Origin: Microbacterium sp. MYb54
GTDB taxonomy: Bacteria > Actinomycetota > Actinomycetes > Actinomycetales > Microbacteriaceae
Direction: 5' to 3'
DNA: 64,000 bases
Assembly: GCF_002979515.1 (NCBI RefSeq)
Contig: NZ_PCPA01000001.1
Location: 496,001-560,000 of the forward strand
Part shown: positions 8,983 to 18,237 of the stretch, one piece after another
Position numbering within the stretch: the stretch's first letter is position 1
Layout: each line of letters starts with the position of its first letter
Program-made: the position numbers and the translations under genes
Notes under the pieces: model-generated
Seen by the model: only the letters and a program-made list of their open reading frames with translations
Database searches by the model: none
What the model was told of the DNA's origin: nothing

Positions 8983-11135
8983 GCGCGAACGTGACGAACT
9001 ACGAAGCCATCGACTTCTCCCCGATCCAGGCGCTCACCGAGGGCGAGGTCATCACGCACTCCCCCGTGCGCGACATCCGTCTCGCCTCCGGCAAGGTCCT
9101 CGCCCTCATCACCCTCGACAACGGCCGTGACCACACCCGTCCCAACACCCTGGGCCCTGCGACGCTCACGCAGCTCGGTGAGACCCTCGACGGACTCAAG
9201 GCGCGCGCCGCGGCCGGCGAGATCCAGGCAGTCGGCATCACCGGCAAGCAGTACATCCTCGCCGCCGGCGCCGACCTGTCCGACATCAGCAAGGTCGGAT
9301 CCCGTGACAACGCGCGGCTGATCGCGCAGCTCGGCCACAAGGTCCTCGGCAAGTTCGGAGAGCTCGGTGTACCGTCGTTCGCGTTCGTGAACGGCCTCGC
9401 CCTCGGCGGCGGCCTGGAGATCGCACTCAACTCCAGCTACCGCACGGTCGACTCCTCTGCTGCCGCGATCGCGTTGCCCGAGGTCTTCCTCGGCATCATC
9501 CCCGGCTGGGGTGGCGCGTACCTGCTGCCGAACCTGATCGGCATCGAGAATGCGCTCGAGGTCGTCATCTCGAACCCGCTCAAGCAGAACCGGATGCTGA
9601 AGCCGCAGCAGGCATTCGACCTCGGCATCTTCGATGCGATCTTCCCCGCAGCGAACTACCTCGAGAACTCGCTGGCGTGGGCTGATGCGGTCCTCGGCGG
9701 CAAGAAGGTCGAGCGCAAGAACGAGCCGGGCAAGATCGAACGCCTCACCAAGTGGCCGATCGCCATCAAGATGGCCCGCGGGATGCTGGAGTCGAAGATC
9801 GGCACCATGCCGAAGTCGCCGTATGCGGCACTCGAGCTTCTCGACAAGGCGAAGAGCGGCACGAAGGCAGAGGGCTTCGCCCGCGAGGACGAGGCTCTGG
9901 CCGATCTCGTCACGGGCGACCAGTTCGCCGCCTCGATGTACGCGTTCGACCTGGTGCAGAAGCGTGCGAAGCGACCTGTCGGCGCTCCCGACAAGCAGCT
10001 CGCGAAGAAGGTCACCAAAGTGGGCATCATCGGCGCCGGACTCATGGCGAGCCAGTTCGCGCTGCTCTTCGTGCGCAAGCTCCAGGTGCCCGTTCTGATC
10101 ACCGATCTGGATCAGGCGCGCGTCGACAAGGGCGTCGCGTACATCCACGAGGAGATCGGCAAGCTCGAAGCCAAGGGCCGCCTGGACTCCGACAGCGCGA
10201 ACAAGCTGCGCGCGCTCGTGACCGGCACCACCGACAAGAGCCTCTACGCGGACTGCGACTTCGTGATCGAGGCCGTGTTCGAAGAGGTCGGCGTCAAGCA
10301 GCAGGTGTTCGGTGAGATCGAGAAGATCATCGCAGAGGACGCGATCCTCGCGACGAACACCTCGTCGCTCTCGGTCGAGGAGATCGGGTCGAAGCTCGCC
10401 CACCCGGAGCGCCTGGTCGGGTTCCACTTCTTCAACCCGGTCGCGGTGATGCCGCTCATCGAGATCGTGAAGACGCCGCACACGGCAGACGCGGCGCTGG
10501 CGACCGCCTTCGTCGTCGCGAAGAACCTTGGCAAGAACGCGGTTCTCACCGCGGACGCCCCCGGGTTCGTCGTGAACCGACTGCTCGCGAAGGTCATGGG
10601 CGAGGCCGCTCGTGCCGTCTACGAGGGCACGCCGATCGCTGATGTCGAGAAGGCCTTCGGCCCGCTCGGGTTGCCGATGGGCCCCTTCCAGCTGATCGAC
10701 CTGGTGGGCTGGAAGGTCGCAGCCCACGTGCAGGACACGATGGTGCACGCCTTCCCCGAACGGTTCTACGCGAACGAGAACTTCCACGCTCTCGCCGAGC
10801 TCGACGCGGTCGTGGAGAAGGACAAGGGTGGGCGTGTCGTCGGCTGGAGCAAGCAGGCCGAGAAGGTGCTCAAGCCGGCTGTGGGCAAGACTCCGGCAAC
10901 GGCTGCGACCATCCTCCAGCGCGTACAGGACGGTCTCGCCACCGAGATCAAGCTCATGCTCGACGAGGGAGTGGTCCCCGAGGTCGAAGACATCGATCTG
11001 TGCCTGATCCTGGGCGCGGGCTGGCCGTTCATCGACGGTGGCGCCTCGCCGTATCTCGACCGTGAAGGGGCTTCGGAGCGAGCGTTCGGCGGCTCGTTCC
11101 ACACCCCGCAGATCCGCGGCATCGAGAGCCGCTGA
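8979..11135 (+). CDS. fadB: Enoyl-CoA hydratase / 3-hydroxyacyl-CoA dehydrogenase (FadB)
   Basis: 718 residues from the GTG that overlaps the fadA stop by 4 bp. The N-terminal crotonase domain (to about residue 200) has the oxyanion segment NGLALGGGLEIAL. A Rossmann NAD domain begins near residue 345 with KVGIIGAGLMASQ, and the dehydrogenase catalytic His is in GFHFFNPVAVMPLIE near residue 480. The C-terminal helical domain follows (DAPGFVVNRLL, GLPMGPFQLID). It hydrates and oxidises acyl-CoAs, with FadA as partner. A strong intrinsic terminator follows. Confidence 0.97.
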   Translation: MSANVTNYEAIDFSPIQALTEGEVITHSPVRDIRLASGKVLALITLDNGRDHTRPNTLGPATLTQLGETLDGLKARAAAGEIQAVGITGKQYILAAGADLSDISKVGSRDNARLIAQLGHKVLGKFGELGVPSFAFVNGLALGGGLEIALNSSYRTVDSSAAAIALPEVFLGIIPGWGGAYLLPNLIGIENALEVVISNPLKQNRMLKPQQAFDLGIFDAIFPAANYLENSLAWADAVLGGKKVERKNEPGKIERLTKWPIAIKMARGMLESKIGTMPKSPYAALELLDKAKSGTKAEGFAREDEALADLVTGDQFAASMYAFDLVQKRAKRPVGAPDKQLAKKVTKVGIIGAGLMASQFALLFVRKLQVPVLITDLDQARVDKGVAYIHEEIGKLEAKGRLDSDSANKLRALVTGTTDKSLYADCDFVIEAVFEEVGVKQQVFGEIEKIIAEDAILATNTSSLSVEEIGSKLAHPERLVGFHFFNPVAVMPLIEIVKTPHTADAALATAFVVAKNLGKNAVLTADAPGFVVNRLLAKVMGEAARAVYEGTPIADVEKAFGPLGLPMGPFQLIDLVGWKVAAHVQDTMVHAFPERFYANENFHALAELDAVVEKDKGGRVVGWSKQAEKVLKPAVGKTPATAATILQRVQDGLATEIKLMLDEGVVPEVEDIDLCLILGAGWPFIDGGASPYLDREGASERAFGGSFHTPQIRGIESR

Positions 11136-11142
11136 TCGCACT

Positions 11143-11176
11143 CGAAGGGGCCGCATCGAGAGATGCGGCCCCTTCG
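11143..11176. terminator. Bidirectional intrinsic terminator after fadAB
   Basis: A perfect 15-bp inverted repeat (left arm 11143-11157, tetraloop GAGA, right arm 11162-11176), GC-rich in the inner stem and with A/T at the arm ends. It lies between the convergent fadB and GMC oxidoreductase genes and can serve both. Confidence 0.85.
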
Positions 11177-11180
11177 TCGT

Positions 11181-12803
11181 CTACTGCGACGGTCGGGAAT
11201 CCGCTTCGTCGACCCTCGGCCAGTAGGACAGAGCCCGTTCGGCCAGCGCGGTGATCGTGAGAGACGGGTTCACACCGGGATTCGCGGGAACGGACGCACC
11301 GTCGACGACGTGCAGGCCGGGATGACCCCAGACACGGTGATAGGCGTCGATGACACCCTCTTCCGGCGAGGCAGAGATCACCGCACCGCCGAGGAAATGC
11401 GCCGTGAGCGGGATGCCGAACACCTCCGGCCATGATCCGCGCGCCTGCGCCGACACGCCGCCCTCGTGCTGGACCCGCGCCGCGATGGCTGCGGCAGCGG
11501 TGTGGGCCTGGGGAAGGTAGCTCGGATTCGGCTCTCCGTGCCCCTGGGTACTCGTCATCACGAGCCTGCCGAACCGCCTCCGCAACGAGAGCGTGAGCGA
11601 GTTGTCCGCGGTCTGCATGACCAGGGCGATGATGCCTCGCTCGCTCCACCGGCGCAGGTTCCCGAGTCGGAACTGTCGCACCGGCGAACGGACCACCTGC
11701 GTCAGGAGGCTGCCCAATCGGGCGCCGAGGCGCCGATCGCCGGGGACGAGCACGGTCGCGAGTGCTCCCATCAGGTTCGAGCCCGGTCCATAGCGGACGT
11801 TCTCGACGTGGGTGCGATCGTCGACGTGAAAAGAGGTGGTGATCGCCACACCCCGAGCAAGCTGCAGGGATTCAGGGACCTTCGTGGCGACCGCACCGTC
11901 GAGAGCCTCCGAGTTGGTACGGGTGAGGCGGCCGACCGCATCCGAGATCCGTGGCAGCGCGCCGGACTCTTTCATCCGATGCAGCAACTGCTGCGTGCCC
12001 CAGGTGCCGGCCGCCAACACGACCTGCGCGGCTGTCACGGTTCGAGGCGCGTGCCGGAACCAGGCGCCGCTGCGCTGCGTCGTCACCGCGAATCCACCGC
12101 CGGCGAGCTCACGCACCTCGCTGACGGTGCGCAGCGCTTCGATCTCGACGCCGCGTCGCTCGGCAAGCGCCAGGTAGTTCTTCATCAGGGTGTTCTTCGC
12201 GCCGACACGACATCCGACCATGCAGTTGCCGCAGAGCGTGCATCCGGTGCGATCGGGGCCCTCGCCGCCGAAGAACGGGTCAGGCGTGCGCTCCCCCGGC
12301 TTTCCGAACCACACCCCTACCGGCGCGTGACGGAAGGTGGCGCCGACTCCGAGGTCGTCGGCCGCGCCGGCCATGATCCGCTCGACGGGTCCGGTGTGCG
12401 GATAGTGCTCCACCACGCCGAGCATCCGTTTCGCCGTCGCGTAGTGCGGGGAGAGCTCGGACTCCCAGTCGGCGATGCCCCGCCACTGCGGGTCCTGGAA
12501 GAACGCGGCACCCGGCTGATAGAGCGTGTTGGCATAGTTGAGCGAGCCCCCGCCGACCCCAGCACCCGCGAGGATCATCACGTCCGGCAGTCGATGAATG
12601 CGCTGCACGCCGTAGCAACCGATCGCGGGAGCCCACAGGTAGCGGCGCAGGTTCCAGCTGGTCTTCGCGAAATCGTCGTCCTCGAAACGACGCCCCGCCT
12701 CGTACACGCGCACCCGATAGCCCTTCTCGACCAGACGAAGCGCGGCGACCGAGCCTCCGAAGCCCGAGCCGACGATGACGACGTCCTCGTCGAACTCAGC
12801 CAT
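11181..12803 (-). CDS. GMC-family FAD-dependent oxidoreductase (cholesterol-oxidase-like)
   Basis: 540 residues. The N-terminal dinucleotide fold is VVIVGSGFGGSVAALRL, GAGVGGGSLNYANTLY follows around residues 82-97, and the C-terminal GMC segment is HVVDGASVPANPGVNPSLT. A tight cysteine cluster, CTLCGNCMVGC, sits near residue 190. It looks like part of a ferredoxin motif and occurs in some cholesterol-oxidase-like dehydrogenases, possibly to bind a metal or cluster. The substrate is probably a lipid or sterol alcohol, by family only. It is last in an operon with the lipid kinase (8-bp overlap) and the flavoprotein. Confidence 0.85.
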   Translation of the reverse strand: MAEFDEDVVIVGSGFGGSVAALRLVEKGYRVRVYEAGRRFEDDDFAKTSWNLRRYLWAPAIGCYGVQRIHRLPDVMILAGAGVGGGSLNYANTLYQPGAAFFQDPQWRGIADWESELSPHYATAKRMLGVVEHYPHTGPVERIMAGAADDLGVGATFRHAPVGVWFGKPGERTPDPFFGGEGPDRTGCTLCGNCMVGCRVGAKNTLMKNYLALAERRGVEIEALRTVSEVRELAGGGFAVTTQRSGAWFRHAPRTVTAAQVVLAAGTWGTQQLLHRMKESGALPRISDAVGRLTRTNSEALDGAVATKVPESLQLARGVAITTSFHVDDRTHVENVRYGPGSNLMGALATVLVPGDRRLGARLGSLLTQVVRSPVRQFRLGNLRRWSERGIIALVMQTADNSLTLSLRRRFGRLVMTSTQGHGEPNPSYLPQAHTAAAAIAARVQHEGGVSAQARGSWPEVFGIPLTAHFLGGAVISASPEEGVIDAYHRVWGHPGLHVVDGASVPANPGVNPSLTITALAERALSYWPRVDEADSRPSQ

Positions 12804-13701
12804 TGGTCTCCTCCGGCACGAGCATCGTGAAGGCTGCGGGAAGCACCGACACCGTGCATTCGTCTTCGCCGATCCGCTCGCCGTCCGCGTAGACGACGAG
12901 GCCGGGCGCTGCGACCGTCACGGTCCGCGCACGGCGATGCACGACTTCCCGCCGGTTCAGGTGCGTCCCCCGCAACAGCAACGGAAAGAGACGCAGCAGA
13001 CGCAGTCGTCCGAGTGGAGCGACGTGCACGAAGTCGAGCAGCCCGTCGTCGGGAACGGCCCCCGCACAGATCGGCATCCCGCCGCCGTAGCTCGATGTGC
13101 TTCCGACCGCGATCAGCGTGCCGGGAGAACTCGTTGGCGGCTCGTCGTCGACGGCGAGGGTGAAGGCCATGGCACGCAGGCGCACGAGCTCGATCAACAG
13201 GGCGAGGTAGTAGCGCGGTGCGCCGTGGGGCCAGCGAAGCCGGTTGGTTCGATCACTGACTTTCGCATCGAACCCGAGTGCGGCGATCGTGAGGAACTTG
13301 CGCGTTCCCCCCGCGGTGCGGATCTCTCCCACATCGATCGCCCGGGGAACACCGGTGAGCGCGAGCTCCGCGGCGGCTGCGGCATCGCTGCGAGGCAGAC
13401 CGAGGGCGCGGGCGAGGTCGTTGCCCGTGCCGGCAGCGACCAGAACCACCGGGACCGACGCGGCGCACACCGTGTCGAGCACGCCGGACAGCGTTCCGTC
13501 GCCACCAACCACGACGAGCGCCCGAGGTTCGTCAGCGAGGGCCACGACGGCGAGTCGAGCGGTGTCCGCCGCGGAAGCCCCCGCGTATGTGCGTACGTCT
13601 GCACCGCGCTCTCTGAGGTGCAGAACAGCGGTCTCCGCCGCTCGCCCACCCCGGCCTTTGCCGGAGAACGGGTTCGCGAGCACGGCGATGTGCTCAGCCA
13701 C
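12796..13701 (-). CDS. Diacylglycerol/lipid kinase (DagK/LCB5 type)
   Basis: 301 residues. The DAGKc nucleotide-binding motifs are VVVGGDGTLSGVLD (near residue 65) and AAGTGNDLARALG (near 90), and the C-terminal half has YADGERIGEDECTVSVLP. The family phosphorylates lipid alcohols such as diacylglycerol using ATP. It overlaps the GMC gene by 8 bp and starts 2 bp after the flavoprotein gene, so the three genes form one tight unit. As I recall, the M. tuberculosis gene in the equivalent place (Rv2252) is a diacylglycerol kinase. Confidence 0.88.
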   Translation of the reverse strand: MAEHIAVLANPFSGKGRGGRAAETAVLHLRERGADVRTYAGASAADTARLAVVALADEPRALVVVGGDGTLSGVLDTVCAASVPVVLVAAGTGNDLARALGLPRSDAAAAAELALTGVPRAIDVGEIRTAGGTRKFLTIAALGFDAKVSDRTNRLRWPHGAPRYYLALLIELVRLRAMAFTLAVDDEPPTSSPGTLIAVGSTSSYGGGMPICAGAVPDDGLLDFVHVAPLGRLRLLRLFPLLLRGTHLNRREVVHRRARTVTVAAPGLVVYADGERIGEDECTVSVLPAAFTMLVPEETNG

Positions 13702-13702
13702 G

Positions 13703-15325
13703 TCAGCGCGTCCGCTCGATCGGTATCACGGCGCCGGGGTTCAGGATGCCGGTGGGGTCGAGTTCCCGCTTGATCGCGGCGAGAATGCGGATGCCGGTCT
13801 CCCCGATCTCCGATTCCAGCCAGGGAGCATGATCCCGACCGACCGCGTGGTGGTGGCTGATGGTGCCGCCGGCCGCGATGATCGCATCGTTGACCCGCGC
13901 CTTGACGGGTCTCCACACGCTGAGAGGATCGGAGCGGATTCCGGCGAGCACGGTGAAGTAGAGCGATGCACCTGTGGGATAGATGTGGGACACATGGCAC
14001 ATGACGTAGGACTTGGCACCCGCGTCGGCGAAACCGTCCTTGAGCGCGCTCTCGACGGCGGCCCGCAGCGTCTGCAGGTTCGACCAGGTCGTCGCCGTCT
14101 CCAGCGTCTCGCAGAAGACACCGGCGTCGAGCAGCGAGTCCCGGAGGTAGGGCCCGTCGAAACGGCCCTCCAACCATTCCTCGGCCGCGCCCTCGCCCGC
14201 TGAGATTCCACCTGCCGCCGTGAGATGTGCACTGGCACGGGCTCGACGCTCCGCTATGGCGTCACCCTCGTACACCGTCACGACACTCGCGCCCTTTGCG
14301 AGGGCTTTACCGATCTTGCCGACCTGGGCGAGGCTCACGGCCGTCTCCGCCTCGTCGGAGAGGCGGATCACGGTCGGGCCTGCCCCCTGCTGTGCCACCC
14401 GACGCAGCCCCTCGACGCCGCCGGCGAAGTCGGGGAACGACCACGACTCGAAGAACCTGTCTCGCGGGATCGGATGCACCCGCACGCGCACCTCCGTGAT
14501 CACCCCGAAGATCCCCTCCGAACCCAGGAACACCCTGATCAGATCAGGGCCGGCCGCAGATCCGGGCGAACGCCCGAGCTCGATGTCGCCGGTGGGCGTC
14601 GCCACCCGGATTCCGGTCACCATCGCGTCGAACCGACCGTTTCCCGCCGAGTTCTGCCCTGAGGAGCGTGCGGCGGCGAATCCACCGATCGTGGCGTAAC
14701 GGAAACTCTGCGGGAAGTGACCGAGCTCGAGCCCGTAAGCGCCGAGCAGCACCTCCGCCTCCGGTCCCGTCGTGCCAGCAGCGAGCACCGCTTCACCGCT
14801 GATCTCATCGAGACGGGTCAGGCCGCTCAAGCGTCGCAGGTCGAGGCTCACGACCCCGTGATGTCTGCCCCTCTCGGGATCCAGCGCCCCGACGACGCTC
14901 GTGCCGCCGCCGAACGGGATGACGGCGACGCCGCGAGCGGCCGCGACCGCCAGGCACGCACGGACCTCGTCGTGGCTGGCAGGACGGATGATGGCATCCG
15001 GCACTTCCTGCTCGACCTGCCGTCGACGCAGCAGATCGGGAGTCGACCGCCCACCGGCGTGACGGATCCGGGCCTCGGCGGAGTCATCGACATTCTGCGG
15101 GCCGACCGCAGTGCGGAACGCCTCGAGGTCGCCATCGGTCAACGCAGACGGCGCCAGCCGCACCTCGGCGAACTCGACAGCCGGCTCCGGTCGACGGATG
15201 CGCCCGAGCAGCAGCGGCAGCAGCGCGCGAACCGCGAGCGGCAGATCCTTCGCCTTGGCCGGATCGCCCCAGCCGTTCCATCTCATCGACGGGTCGGCAT
15301 CGACCCTGCCATTGTCTTGGCCCAT
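13703..15325 (-). CDS. FAD-linked oxidase, alkyl-dihydroxyacetone-phosphate-synthase-like
   Basis: 540 residues. The VAO/PCMH FAD domain spans about residues 100-270 (VIPFGGGTSVVGALDP, SIGGFAAARSSGQNS-type loop). The C-terminal half has the AGPS hallmarks SHIYPTGASLYFT and, at residues 491-493, the His triplet in HHHAVGRDHAPW. AGPS exchanges the acyl group of acyl-DHAP for a fatty alcohol to make ether lipids. The bacterial homologues are mostly unassigned flavoproteins. It is divergent, by only 20 bp, from the TetR-glpD operon, and GlpD makes DHAP, which makes a glycerolipid role plausible. Confidence 0.88.
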   Translation of the reverse strand: MGQDNGRVDADPSMRWNGWGDPAKAKDLPLAVRALLPLLLGRIRRPEPAVEFAEVRLAPSALTDGDLEAFRTAVGPQNVDDSAEARIRHAGGRSTPDLLRRRQVEQEVPDAIIRPASHDEVRACLAVAAARGVAVIPFGGGTSVVGALDPERGRHHGVVSLDLRRLSGLTRLDEISGEAVLAAGTTGPEAEVLLGAYGLELGHFPQSFRYATIGGFAAARSSGQNSAGNGRFDAMVTGIRVATPTGDIELGRSPGSAAGPDLIRVFLGSEGIFGVITEVRVRVHPIPRDRFFESWSFPDFAGGVEGLRRVAQQGAGPTVIRLSDEAETAVSLAQVGKIGKALAKGASVVTVYEGDAIAERRARASAHLTAAGGISAGEGAAEEWLEGRFDGPYLRDSLLDAGVFCETLETATTWSNLQTLRAAVESALKDGFADAGAKSYVMCHVSHIYPTGASLYFTVLAGIRSDPLSVWRPVKARVNDAIIAAGGTISHHHAVGRDHAPWLESEIGETGIRILAAIKRELDPTGILNPGAVIPIERTR

Positions 15326-15345
15326 GCGTTACAGTGTGACACATC
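15326..15345. promoter_or_regulatory. Candidate operator in the 20-bp divergent gap AGPS-like / TetR
   Basis: The two divergent genes are separated by only 20 bp, which contain a short dyad, TGTG-A-CACA (15335-15343). TetR repressors often bind such gaps and control both directions. The dyad is too short to be convincing by itself. Confidence 0.25.
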
Positions 15346-15924
15346 ATGGAAGAACGTCAACCTCTCTGGGATGCGACGCAGACGCGGATCCTCGATGCCG
15401 CGGATGCACTGATCGAGCGACGCGGCGTGCACGGGGTGACTATCGCGGAACTCGCGCGCCGCGCAGACCTCAGCCGTCCGACGATCTATCGCAACTGGAG
15501 CGATGCCGACGACGTCGTCCGGGCCGCTCTCCTGCGGCGAGTCCACGGTATCCTCGGCACGTTCCCCGCCCACGCGCGCACCAGAACAGCCCTCGTCGAT
15601 GACGTGCTGCGCTTCACGACGCTCTTCCGGAACGATCCGCTCTACGCGCGCCTGCTCGCAGACGAACCAGAAGCGTTCACCCGTTACACGCTGCAGCGCG
15701 TCGGGTCGAGCCAGCGGATGATCCTGTCGTGGCTCGCCACGGCCATCGGTTCAGCGCAGGAGGACGGCTCGGTCAGACCCGGCGCGCCGCAGGAGATCTC
15801 TGTGATGCTGCTGCTCATCGCCCAGTCCGCAGTGCTCTCCCACGGCACTGTGGCCGACCTCATCTCCGAGGCCGCGTGGGAGCGTGAGCTGCGTGCGGCG
15901 CTCGACGGACTGCTCCGCCCATGA
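15346..15924 (+). CDS. TetR-family transcriptional regulator
   Basis: 192 residues. The N-terminal helix-turn-helix is clear (ILDAADALIERRGVHGVTIAELARRADLSRPTIYRNW in outline, residues 15-51). The C-terminal ligand domain is not informative. It overlaps glpD by 4 bp (ATGA) and is divergent by 20 bp from the AGPS-like gene, so it is the natural local regulator of the lipid cluster. The ligand may be a fatty acid or acyl-CoA, but that is a guess. Confidence 0.93.
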   Translation: MEERQPLWDATQTRILDAADALIERRGVHGVTIAELARRADLSRPTIYRNWSDADDVVRAALLRRVHGILGTFPAHARTRTALVDDVLRFTTLFRNDPLYARLLADEPEAFTRYTLQRVGSSQRMILSWLATAIGSAQEDGSVRPGAPQEISVMLLLIAQSAVLSHGTVADLISEAAWERELRAALDGLLRP

Positions 15925-17372
15925 TCAGGGAGTCTTCCGCGCTCAACACCGCGCGACGGAGGGTCGATCTCACGCTCTCCGCAGACGAGCGAGTCGACGT
16001 ACTCGTCGTCGGCGGCGGGATCACCGGCGTGGGGGTCGCTCTCGACGCCGCGTCCCGCGGCCTCAGCGTGACCTTGATCGAAGCCGAGGACCTCGCCTTC
16101 GGCACCAGCCGGTTCAGCTCGAAGCTCGTGCACGGCGGACTGCGCTACCTCGCGACCGGTGATGTCGCGACCGCGAAGGAGAGCGCGATCGAACGCCACC
16201 TCCTCATGACGACGATCGCTCCGCACCTCATCCGCCCGCTCGGACAGCTGCTGCCTTTCAGCTCGGGTGTCACGCTGCGTCAGCGTGCGGCTGGCGCGAT
16301 AGGCATGGGCATGGGCGATCTCCTGCGGATGAAGGCGCGCACGCCCCGCGCGGTGCTGCCGGCTCCCACTCTCATCTCCGCACGCACGGCGACCCGACTA
16401 GCACCGGCGCTCGCCGCACACGGTCTGCGCGGCGGCGTGCTCTCCTACGACGGCCAGCTGGTCGACGACGCCCGGCTCGTGGCCACGGTGGCCCGCACCG
16501 CGGCATCACTCGGTGCGCGGATCCTCACGAGGGTCCGCGCGATCGAGCTGCGAGGCGACGGCGCAACTGCCGAAGACACGCTCACAGGCGAGCGATTCGA
16601 GATCCGCGCCCGCGCTGTGATCAACGCCACCGGCGTGTGGGCAGGCTCCCTCGACGACACGATCAGCGTGCGCCCGAGCCGAGGCACCCACATCGTGCTC
16701 GATGCGGAGGATCTCGGTGCTCCGACGGTGGCGCTGACGATCCCCCATGAGGGGTCGATCAGCCGTTACGTCTTCGCCTTGCCTCAGGCCTACGGCCGGG
16801 TGATCGTCGGCCTCACGGACGAGGACGCCCCCGGCGCAGTCCCGCGCGTGGCTCAGCCGACAGAGCCCGAGATCGAGTTCCTGCTGAGAAGCCTCAACCG
16901 TGTCATCGCCGAACCGATCGGCCGTGAACGCGTACGCGGCGCCTTCGCGGGCTTGCGGCCGCTGGTGCGCAGCGGAGCGGATGCCACGGCGGACGTATCG
17001 CGGCGGCACCTCGTGACGGCTTCCGAGTCAGGCTTCATCACGGTCCTCGGTGGAAAGCTGACGACCTACCGGCGGATGGCGGAAGATGCCGTCGACCTCG
17101 CGTCGCGGACCCTCGGGCTGCAGGCGGCGCCGAGCCGCACGGCATCGTTGCGACTCGTCGAGCGCGTGATTCCCCCATCCGACGATCTGCTCGACGAACC
17201 GACGGGGCTGACCCGCGCGGAGGTGGAGTTCTCGTTGCGCGTGGAAGGCGCCATGACCCCGGATGACGTTCTCGACCGACGCACGCGTGTCGGACTCGTG
17301 GATGCCGATCGTGAGCGGTGCCGCGAGGCCGTCGAAGAGGTCGTCGCGCGCACACTGGCCGACCTCACCTGA
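15921..17372 (+). CDS. glpD: FAD-dependent glycerol-3-phosphate dehydrogenase
   Basis: 483 residues. The FAD-binding motif is VLVVGGGITGVGVALDAAS (about residues 27-45), with SKLVHGGLRYLATGD and GGKLTTYRRMAEDAVD typical of GlpD/GlpA. It oxidises sn-glycerol-3-phosphate to DHAP at the membrane, feeding electrons to the quinone pool. The protein is shorter than E. coli GlpD at the C-terminus but keeps the core. Start overlaps the TetR stop. Its neighbours resemble what I recall of the M. tuberculosis glpD1 region (Rv2249c-Rv2252). Confidence 0.95.
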   Translation: MIRESSALNTARRRVDLTLSADERVDVLVVGGGITGVGVALDAASRGLSVTLIEAEDLAFGTSRFSSKLVHGGLRYLATGDVATAKESAIERHLLMTTIAPHLIRPLGQLLPFSSGVTLRQRAAGAIGMGMGDLLRMKARTPRAVLPAPTLISARTATRLAPALAAHGLRGGVLSYDGQLVDDARLVATVARTAASLGARILTRVRAIELRGDGATAEDTLTGERFEIRARAVINATGVWAGSLDDTISVRPSRGTHIVLDAEDLGAPTVALTIPHEGSISRYVFALPQAYGRVIVGLTDEDAPGAVPRVAQPTEPEIEFLLRSLNRVIAEPIGRERVRGAFAGLRPLVRSGADATADVSRRHLVTASESGFITVLGGKLTTYRRMAEDAVDLASRTLGLQAAPSRTASLRLVERVIPPSDDLLDEPTGLTRAEVEFSLRVEGAMTPDDVLDRRTRVGLVDADRERCREAVEEVVARTLADLT

Positions 17373-17511
17373 CCCCTTCCCCGGCGGATCCGGGCCGGCG
17401 CGTTTCCACTGCACAGCGTCGCGGGGAACGTGTGGCGAACAGCGCATGAACTCCCCCTCCCGGCGCCTCCCCGCTGCGTTCTGACGCGCGACGAGCCTGC
17501 ACAGTGGTGTC

Positions 17512-18207
17512 ATGGACATGCTCTTCACGATGCTGGGCGGCAAGGGAATGTCGGGGCTGCTGAAGACCGGCACGGCGCTCCTCACGACTCTCCTGATCCT
17601 CCCCGCTCTGCTCAAGCTGTTCGTCGTCACGGTCGACGAGGGCTGGGCGGCGATCCGCACGCGGAACGGCAAGCCGATCATCCGGAATCGTCCGCAGCGC
17701 CGACCGACCAACCGCGGCGGGGCAGTCGGCGAGGTGGTCGTGCTCGATCCGGGGTCGCATGGAGCGTTCCCGCTGTTCTACTGGTATCGGCTCATCGACG
17801 TGCGCTGCCGCGCGACAGATCTCCCCGCACGCGAGATGAGCGGCTCGAGCGGGCATCAGCATCGGGTTCACGCGTCGTTCGAATGGCGCCCGATACCGAC
17901 GGGCGGTGACCTGCGCGTCTTCGAGCTGGATGTCGTCAACGTCAAGGAACGCGCCTCCAACATCGTCGGTGCGGCGCTGAGAGACGTTATCCGCGGGCTC
18001 GACGGCTCGGAACTGCCACACAACGACGAGATCAACACCCGCGTGATAGCCGCCAGCGCGGAAGAGGTCCGCCGTGCCTGCGGTGTGGAGCTCGTGCGGG
18101 TGATGGTCACCGGCGACGCACTCACCGACGGGTACCTGATGGCGACCGCGCTCCGGGACGCAGATCGAGGAGCGCAGGCGGTCGCAGCGCTGCACGCCCT
18201 GAACTGA
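17512..18207 (+). CDS. SPFH/Band 7-like membrane-anchored protein
   Basis: 231 residues. One N-terminal membrane segment lies at about residues 15-40 (LLKTGTALLTTLLILPALL). The following domain (VVTVDEGWAAIRTRNGKP, VLDPGSHGAFPLFYWYRLIDV, then a VNVKERASNIVGAALRDVIRGLD helix) has the layout of an SPFH/Band 7 domain, which scaffolds membrane microdomains. Alternative start at 17518. It stands alone, 139 bp after glpD and convergent with dxs. Function unknown, and the family assignment is moderate. Confidence 0.7.
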   Translation: MDMLFTMLGGKGMSGLLKTGTALLTTLLILPALLKLFVVTVDEGWAAIRTRNGKPIIRNRPQRRPTNRGGAVGEVVVLDPGSHGAFPLFYWYRLIDVRCRATDLPAREMSGSSGHQHRVHASFEWRPIPTGGDLRVFELDVVNVKERASNIVGAALRDVIRGLDGSELPHNDEINTRVIAASAEEVRRACGVELVRVMVTGDALTDGYLMATALRDADRGAQAVAALHALN

Positions 18208-18237
18208 GGACGCTACAGGCGCCGCGACGTCCCGGGG

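Noticed and set aside
8958-11156. A long open frame opposite fadB (about 730 codons)
   Set aside because: It runs through the whole length of a clear fadB on the other strand with biased, Asp/Glu/Arg-rich composition. A shadow.
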